Source of the DNA: Acidovorax sp. FHTAMBA
GTDB lineage: Bacteria; Pseudomonadota; Gammaproteobacteria; Burkholderiales; Burkholderiaceae_C
Length of the DNA stretch: 64,000 nucleotides
NCBI RefSeq assembly: GCF_038958875.1
Contig: NZ_CP152407.1
Span: 813,501-877,500 of the forward strand
Direction of reading: 5' to 3'
Below are positions 59,445 to 64,000 of the stretch, piece after piece. Below the pieces are notes generated by a model. The model was not told the DNA's origin and ran no database searches. It worked only from the letters and a program-made list of their open reading frames with translations. The translations under genes and the position numbers were made by a program. Every line of letters begins with the position of its first letter. Position 1 is the stretch's first letter.

Positions 59445-59495
59445 CAAAATGGGCTGTAGCGCTTACGGATAAAGCGCGAAAAGCTATCAAAATAA
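59445..59495 (+). repeat. dispersed hairpin repeat, intergenic copy
   Basis: CAAAATGGGCTGTAGCGCTT, ACGGATAAAGCGC and GAAAAGCTATCAAAATAAT. It lies between the NodI-like gene start and the diguanylate cyclase stop. Confidence 0.8.
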
Positions 59496-59521
59496 TAGTC
59501 GATGCAGCCTCTGACCGGGGC

Positions 59522-60658
59522 TTACACCGCAGCCGCCGTCAGCCGCCCGCGCCCGGATGCCTTGGCTTCGTACAGCGCTGCATCGGCCCGCGCCATCAAG
59601 CTGGCCAGCGTGCCCTCGCCCGCCTGCAGGGTGGCCATGCCGGCGCTAAAGTCGAGCTCGAAGCCGAGTTCCGCCGCACTGGTTTTGCGCAGGCGCTCGC
59701 GCAGGCGGCGGTCGAATGCTTCGCCGGCGGGGGCGGCGTTGTGCAGCAGTACTCCAAATTCCTCGCCCCCCAGCCGTGCGATGAGGTCGCCACTGCGGTG
59801 GGTTTCCTGCAGCAGGCGCGCAAACAGCTGCAAGGCGCGGTCGCCCGCCTCGTGGCCCAGGGTGTCGTTGATCAGCTTGAAATGGTCCAGGTCCAGCATC
59901 AGGGCCGTCATGGGAAGGCGGTGGTGCCAGGCGTGCGAAATGAGGTTCTCGCCTTGGTGCGTGAAGCCGCGGCGGTTGAGCAGGCCGGTCAGCCCATCGG
60001 TCATGGCGAGGGTCCGCAGCTTCTGTTCGGCCTCGTAGCGCCAGGCCACCAGCACGGCCACCGTGCCGAGCACCAGGCTCACGTTGGTGACCACCGCGGC
60101 CGCCAGGTTGACAGGGTGGGGCGTGCGAAAGCTGGGGTACTGGTCTGTGAACGCGCCCAGCAGTCCGCGCGCCAGAGTAAAGACTGCCGAGCTCAGCAGG
60201 CACCCCATCAACAGGTGCCGCCAGCGGCTGTCCGCCAGGATGAGCGGCGCCTGCGTGGCACGGGCCACCACACACAGCGTGGCGGCCAGCAGCCCGTTGG
60301 CCCATCCCACGCGCCAGGCGTAGTGGTCAAACCCCAGCGTGTAGCCCAGCGGCGCGGCCACCACCAGCACCAGCAGCGTACGGCGCAGAGGACGCGGCCC
60401 CAGCCACTCTTCCAGCGCGCGGTACAGCGCCCACTGCGCTGCGGTCTGGCACGCAATGGCGAGGGTGGACAGCGTCTGGTCCCAGAAGGAGGAAGAAGCG
60501 ATGATGGCGGCCCAGCCCACCGCCTGCAGCAGCAGGCTGGCCTGCACGTGACGGGCCGCGCGGCTCACGTCGCGGCCCATGATGAGCGGCAGGACGGCCG
60601 AGATCATGAACAGGTTCGCCGCCATGACGGTCATCAGCGTGACGAAATCCAGCTTCAT
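59522..60658 (-). CDS. diguanylate cyclase with seven-helix membrane sensor
   Basis: A 378-residue protein: about six to seven membrane helices in residues 5-215, then a GGDEF domain with the active motif RLGGEEFGVLL and an intact inhibitory site RSGD five residues ahead. So it should make c-di-GMP and be inhibited by product. The start MKLDFVTLMTVMAANLFMIS at 60658 is used. Signals sensed by the membrane part are unknown. Another c-di-GMP gene lies across amn at the right edge. Confidence 0.92.
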   Translation of the reverse strand: MKLDFVTLMTVMAANLFMISAVLPLIMGRDVSRAARHVQASLLLQAVGWAAIIASSSFWDQTLSTLAIACQTAAQWALYRALEEWLGPRPLRRTLLVLVVAAPLGYTLGFDHYAWRVGWANGLLAATLCVVARATQAPLILADSRWRHLLMGCLLSSAVFTLARGLLGAFTDQYPSFRTPHPVNLAAAVVTNVSLVLGTVAVLVAWRYEAEQKLRTLAMTDGLTGLLNRRGFTHQGENLISHAWHHRLPMTALMLDLDHFKLINDTLGHEAGDRALQLFARLLQETHRSGDLIARLGGEEFGVLLHNAAPAGEAFDRRLRERLRKTSAAELGFELDFSAGMATLQAGEGTLASLMARADAALYEAKASGRGRLTAAAV

Positions 60659-60732
60659 GGGTAGGGTGGTCTCCTTGCGGCAGTGTGTGCCGTCGGCGCG
60701 ATGCCAATGGGTCGGCCCCTTGGAACCCGGAA

Positions 60733-60807
60733 AATCCGCTCGGGCTGAGCCTGTCGAAGCCCTGCGCAGCGCTTCGACAGGCTCAGCGTGAACGGTTCAA
60801 GCGGATT
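60733..60807. repeat. nested inverted repeat with 16-bp perfect core
   Basis: Core arms CTGAGCCTGTCGAAGC and GCTTCGACAGGCTCAG (60745-60760, 60771-60786) around a ten-base loop, enclosed by AATCCGCT and AGCGGATT. It lies in the gap between amn and the cyclase gene. The core is a known style of dispersed bacterial palindrome; no T-run, so probably not a simple terminator. Confidence 0.75.
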
Positions 60808-60855
60808 CATGCCGACTCAAATACGTTCTTGTTTGCTTGCTCCTTGCTGGCGGGC

Positions 60856-62337
60856 CTACTGGAAAGCCACTTCAGCAAAGCTGCGCAGCTTGCGGCTGTG
60901 CAGCCGGTGGATGCCACCCTTGCGCAGGATCTCCACCGCCCGCATGCCGATGCGCAGATGCTGGTCCACGCGCTCGCGGTAGAAGTGGTTGGCCATGCCC
61001 GGCAGCTTGATCTCGCCGTGCAGGGGCTTGTCGCTCACGCACAGCAGGGTGCCGTAGGGCACGCGAAAACGGAAGCCGTTGGCGGCTATGGTGGCGCTCT
61101 CCATGTCCAGCGCCACGGCGCGGCTCTGGCTGAAGCGGCGCTGGGGCAGGTTGTCGGGCAGCAGCTCCCAGTTGCGGTTGTCGGTGCTGGCCACGGTGCC
61201 CGTGCGCATGAAGCGCTTGAGGTCGGCCTCGGGCACCTGCGTCACGTCGGCCACGGCCTGCTGCAAGGCCTGCTGAATTTCCGCCAGCGCCGGGATGGGC
61301 ACCCACAGCGGCAGTTCTTCGTCCAGCACGTGGTCTTCGCGCACATATGCATGGGCCAGCACGTAGTCACCCAGCTGCTGGCTGTTGCGCAGACCCGCGC
61401 AGTGGCCCAGCATCATCCAGGCGTGGGGGCGCAGCACGGCGATGTGGTCGGTGATGGTCTTGGCGTTGGACGGGCCCACACCGATGTTGACCATGGTGAT
61501 GCCGCTGCGGTCCTTGCGCACCAGGTGGTAGGCGGGCATTTGCGGCAGGCGGGGCGGAGCCACGCCGAGCTCGTCGCCAGTCTGGGCGGGCAGCCCCACC
61601 CGGCGCGTGACGACATTGCCCGGTTCGATGAAGGCCACATATTCACTGTCCTCCTTGGCCATCTCGGCATGCCCCAGGCGCACGAATTCGTCAATGTAGA
61701 ACTGGTAATTGGTGAACAGCACGAAGTTCTGGAACCACTCGGGCGCCGTGCCCGTGTAGTGGCGCAGGCGGTGCAGCGAATAGTCCACGCGCGGTGCGGT
61801 AAACAGCGACAGCGGTTGCGCCTCGCCCGGGCGGGCCTGCCAGGTGCCGTTGGCAATGCCGTCGTCCATGGCGGCCAGGTCGGGCAGGTCGAACACGTCA
61901 CGCATCAGCATGCGGCGCTCGGTGGTCAGCGTGCCCTCGATGTGGTCGTGCTCGGCAAACGAGAAGTGGATGGGGATGGGGTGTGCGCTGGTGCCCACTT
62001 CCAGCTCCACGTTGTGGCTGGCGCGCAGCAGGCGGAACTGCTCGGCATAGTAGTTGGCAAACAGGTCGGGCCGCGTGAGCGTGGTCTCGTAGCGGCCAGG
62101 GCCCTCGACGAAGCCATAAGCCAGTTTGGTGTCGGCACGCGCCACCGTGGTGGTGTGCACCCGGACAAAGGGGTAGAACGCACGCACAGGCGATCCGGGC
62201 GTCTCACCGCCCACAAAGTGGTGCATGGCTTCGCGCAGGTGGCCTATCTGTTGCTGGTAAATGCGCTGCACCTGCGCCAGAGCGTCGGCCGGATCGGTGT
62301 GGCGGGTGGGGGCGATGAAGTCGGGGATGAGGGGCAT
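60856..62337 (-). CDS. amn: AMP nucleosidase
   Basis: A 493-residue Amn protein, normal length. The N-terminal regulatory region (1-180) is followed by the catalytic nucleoside-phosphorylase-like domain: MVNIGVGPSNAKTITDHIAV, MMLGHCAGLRNSQQLGDYVL, and ALDMESATIAANGFRF with the ribose-binding DMES. It splits AMP into adenine and ribose 5-phosphate and helps balance adenylates. The ATG at 62337 gives MPLIPDFIAPTRHTDPADAL; earlier frames reach into the neighbouring gene. Confidence 0.95.
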   Translation of the reverse strand: MPLIPDFIAPTRHTDPADALAQVQRIYQQQIGHLREAMHHFVGGETPGSPVRAFYPFVRVHTTTVARADTKLAYGFVEGPGRYETTLTRPDLFANYYAEQFRLLRASHNVELEVGTSAHPIPIHFSFAEHDHIEGTLTTERRMLMRDVFDLPDLAAMDDGIANGTWQARPGEAQPLSLFTAPRVDYSLHRLRHYTGTAPEWFQNFVLFTNYQFYIDEFVRLGHAEMAKEDSEYVAFIEPGNVVTRRVGLPAQTGDELGVAPPRLPQMPAYHLVRKDRSGITMVNIGVGPSNAKTITDHIAVLRPHAWMMLGHCAGLRNSQQLGDYVLAHAYVREDHVLDEELPLWVPIPALAEIQQALQQAVADVTQVPEADLKRFMRTGTVASTDNRNWELLPDNLPQRRFSQSRAVALDMESATIAANGFRFRVPYGTLLCVSDKPLHGEIKLPGMANHFYRERVDQHLRIGMRAVEILRKGGIHRLHSRKLRSFAEVAFQ

Positions 62338-62362
62338 GGCGCTATTGTCCACAAGCCTGTGG

Positions 62363-64000
62363 TTATTTCCGCAGCCAGTCGCTCGCCCTGCTTGCATCCA
62401 TCGGTTCCGACACCACAAACCCCTGAATCAAATCGCACCCCAGCCCCGTCAAAAGCCCCACCTGCTCCGCCGTCTCTACCCCCTCTGCCACGGTCTTCAA
62501 CAGCAGGCTGCGCGCCATCTGGATGATGGCCGTGACGATGGCAACGTCGTCTGCGTTGCCCGGGGTATCTGCCACAAAAGACCGGTCGATCTTGAGCTTG
62601 TCGATGGGGTAGCGCTTGAGGTACGCCAGTGATGAATAGCCTGTCCCAAAGTCATCAATCGAGATGCTCACGCCAAGCGCTTTCAGGGCATTGAGCGTGT
62701 CCAGCACCTGACCGGTCTGGTGCATGAGCACGGACTCGGTCAACTCGATCTCCAGGTAGTGCGGCGCCAATCCGGTTTCGCGCAGCACGGTGGCGATCTC
62801 TGCGGCCACGTCGCGTTGGCGGAACTCGATGGCGGACAGGTTGACAGCGACTGGCACCATGGCAAGGCCCTGGTCTTGCCATTGCTTGAGTTGACGGCAG
62901 GCTTCGCGCATGACCCAGCGGCCGATGGGCGTGATGAGGCCGCGCGATTCCGAGAAGGTGATGAACTCGTCGGGCCCAACCAGGCCGCGCTCGGGGTGGC
63001 GCCAGCGCACCAGGGCTTCCAGGCCCTGCAGCGCGCCGTCGGACAGGCGTACCTGGGGCTGGTAGTGCAGCTCGAACGCGTCGGTCGCAATGGCTTCGCG
63101 CAGCAGGCGTTCGTGGCGCAGCACGTCCAGGGCGCTGGCATCCATGCTGGGGTCGTAAAACTGGCGGTTTCCGCGCCCACTCTCCTTGGCGTGGTGCATG
63201 GCGGCGTCGGCGCAGCGCAGCAGCTGGTCAGCACTGTGGCCGTGTTCCGGGTACAGCGCGATGCCGATGGAGGGCGAGATGGTGAGCGGAAGCTTGTCGA
63301 TGGTGAATACGCCATGCATGGCGGCCAGCAACTTATCGGCCACCACCGCCGCATCTTCTGGGCTGGCCACGTCGGTGAGCACGACCACGAACTCGTCGCC
63401 CCCCAGGCGCGCCACCACATCGGCGTCGCGCACGCCCTGGCGCAGGCGCTCCGCCACGTTGCACAGCAGCTGGTCGCCGGCATGGTGGCCCAGCGAGTCG
63501 TTGACGGTCTTGAAGTGGTCAAGGTTCAGGAACAGCGCAGCGCACCGCCCGTGCCGTCTGCGGGCCAGCGAGAGAACCTGCGAGAGCTGCTCCATCAGGA
63601 AGTGCCGGTTGGGCAACTGCGTGAGGCTGTCGTGCAGGGCGATGAAGGCTTCGCGCTCCTGGGCCTGCTTGCGGGCGGTGATGTCGCGCACCACCACGAT
63701 GCGGTAGTCTGCGTGGTGCAGGGGCATGGTCTTGCCCACCACCTCCACGGGAATGGCGTGACCATCCTTGTGGCGAATCGTCACTTCGTAAGGATCTTCT
63801 CGGCCGGACCGGGTGTAGTCCAGGGCCACGGCGCGCCACTCGGGGCTGATGAAGTTGAAGATGGACAGGCCCACCACTTCCGTCAGTGCATAGCCGGTGA
63901 GGCGCGTGAGGGCTTCGTTGCCGTCGGTGATGATGCCGTCGCGGTGGAACACGATCGCCTCGTCGGTGGCCTCGGTGAACTTGCGCATGCGCTCTTCGCT
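62363..64000 (-). CDS. PAS-GGDEF-EAL protein, N-terminus beyond the right edge
   Basis: The reading frame is open at the window edge, so the start is not seen; 545 residues are visible. They hold a PAS domain with PAC motif (to about 120), a GGDEF domain with active RLGGDEFVVVL and inhibitory RDAD five residues ahead, and an EAL domain with LEALVRWRHP, the NLSAIEFRQRD and ELTESVL segments, DDFGTGYSSL, KIDRSF and EGVET. Both activities may work. It precedes amn by 25 bases on the same strand, so amn is probably co-transcribed with it. Confidence 0.93.
   Translation of the reverse strand, partial: SEERMRKFTEATDEAIVFHRDGIITDGNEALTRLTGYALTEVVGLSIFNFISPEWRAVALDYTRSGREDPYEVTIRHKDGHAIPVEVVGKTMPLHHADYRIVVVRDITARKQAQEREAFIALHDSLTQLPNRHFLMEQLSQVLSLARRRHGRCAALFLNLDHFKTVNDSLGHHAGDQLLCNVAERLRQGVRDADVVARLGGDEFVVVLTDVASPEDAAVVADKLLAAMHGVFTIDKLPLTISPSIGIALYPEHGHSADQLLRCADAAMHHAKESGRGNRQFYDPSMDASALDVLRHERLLREAIATDAFELHYQPQVRLSDGALQGLEALVRWRHPERGLVGPDEFITFSESRGLITPIGRWVMREACRQLKQWQDQGLAMVPVAVNLSAIEFRQRDVAAEIATVLRETGLAPHYLEIELTESVLMHQTGQVLDTLNALKALGVSISIDDFGTGYSSLAYLKRYPIDKLKIDRSFVADTPGNADDVAIVTAIIQMARSLLLKTVAEGVETAEQVGLLTGLGCDLIQGFVVSEPMDASRASDWLRK

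Noticed and set aside
60685..62526. 613-codon plus-strand frame opposite amn
   Set aside because: Shadow frame; amn on the minus strand is certain.
1..64000. CRISPR arrays, tRNA or rRNA genes, prophage or complete insertion sequences
   Set aside because: No regularly spaced repeats, no cloverleaf or rRNA-like sequence, and no transposase, integrase or phage structural genes were found by reading.

Overview
The window looks like a chromosomal segment of a GC-rich betaproteobacterium of the family Comamonadaceae, most like Acidovorax. The evidence is the high-GC codon use, the many Bug-family periplasmic binding proteins, a typical Burkholderiales aerobic aromatic-CoA gene cluster, and several families of short dispersed repeats. 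No rRNA, tRNA, CRISPR array, complete insertion sequence or prophage was seen.

Left part (1-8.8 kb): a minus-strand catabolic operon for 2-aminobenzoate (anthranilate) by the hybrid aerobic CoA route. In transcription order it holds a 2-aminobenzoyl-CoA monooxygenase/reductase, a MarR regulator, an enoyl-CoA hydratase, an acyl-CoA dehydrogenase, a 2-aminobenzoate-CoA ligase and a RidA-type deaminase cut by the window edge. A 267-bp MITE-like element sits inside the operon. A cyclopropane-fatty-acid-synthase-like methyltransferase and a DUF1840 gene run the other way. From 8.8 to 12.4 kb two Bug/TctC-type binding proteins flank a lower-GC pair: an M23 peptidase without signal peptide overlapping a lipoprotein.

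12.7-26.5 kb: a minus-strand operon with an acyl-CoA synthetase, a complete Liv-type ABC transporter and a PaaK-like ligase, probably for uptake and activation of an aromatic or other carboxylic acid. Farther right are an orphan ExeA/GspB secretion pair, another Liv-type binding protein and a Crp/Fnr regulator. An 18-bp palindrome occurs both before the synthetase operon and between the binding protein and the Crp/Fnr gene, suggesting one regulon.

26.5-43.9 kb: mostly core and signalling functions: two chemotaxis receptors, an overlapping set of DUF4394 lipoprotein, cupredoxin and GGDEF/EAL protein, a second MITE-like element, a 23S rRNA pseudouridine synthase, a lipase-like hydrolase, a DHH phosphoesterase, HtpG, an SrkA-type kinase, a DUF2855 protein, and the ohr/ohrR peroxide-resistance pair with a near-ideal operator.

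44-64 kb: fatty-acyl-CoA enzymes, a GMC oxidoreductase and a hemerythrin-like protein; then an overlapping minus-strand set of an ABC-2 permease, a split-barrel protein and a PNPOx-GAF fusion. A plus-strand sensor kinase/response regulator and cyanate uptake plus cyanase operon, with a candidate sigma-54 promoter, lies between that permease and its probable ATPase. The right end has a DUF3455 lipoprotein, a diguanylate cyclase, AMP nucleosidase and a truncated PAS-GGDEF-EAL protein.

The most unusual theme is repeat biology. One family of about 50-bp imperfect hairpins occurs at least eleven times, three of them read through as in-frame peptides inside conserved enzymes. Two MITE-like elements and four GC-rich block repeats add to it.
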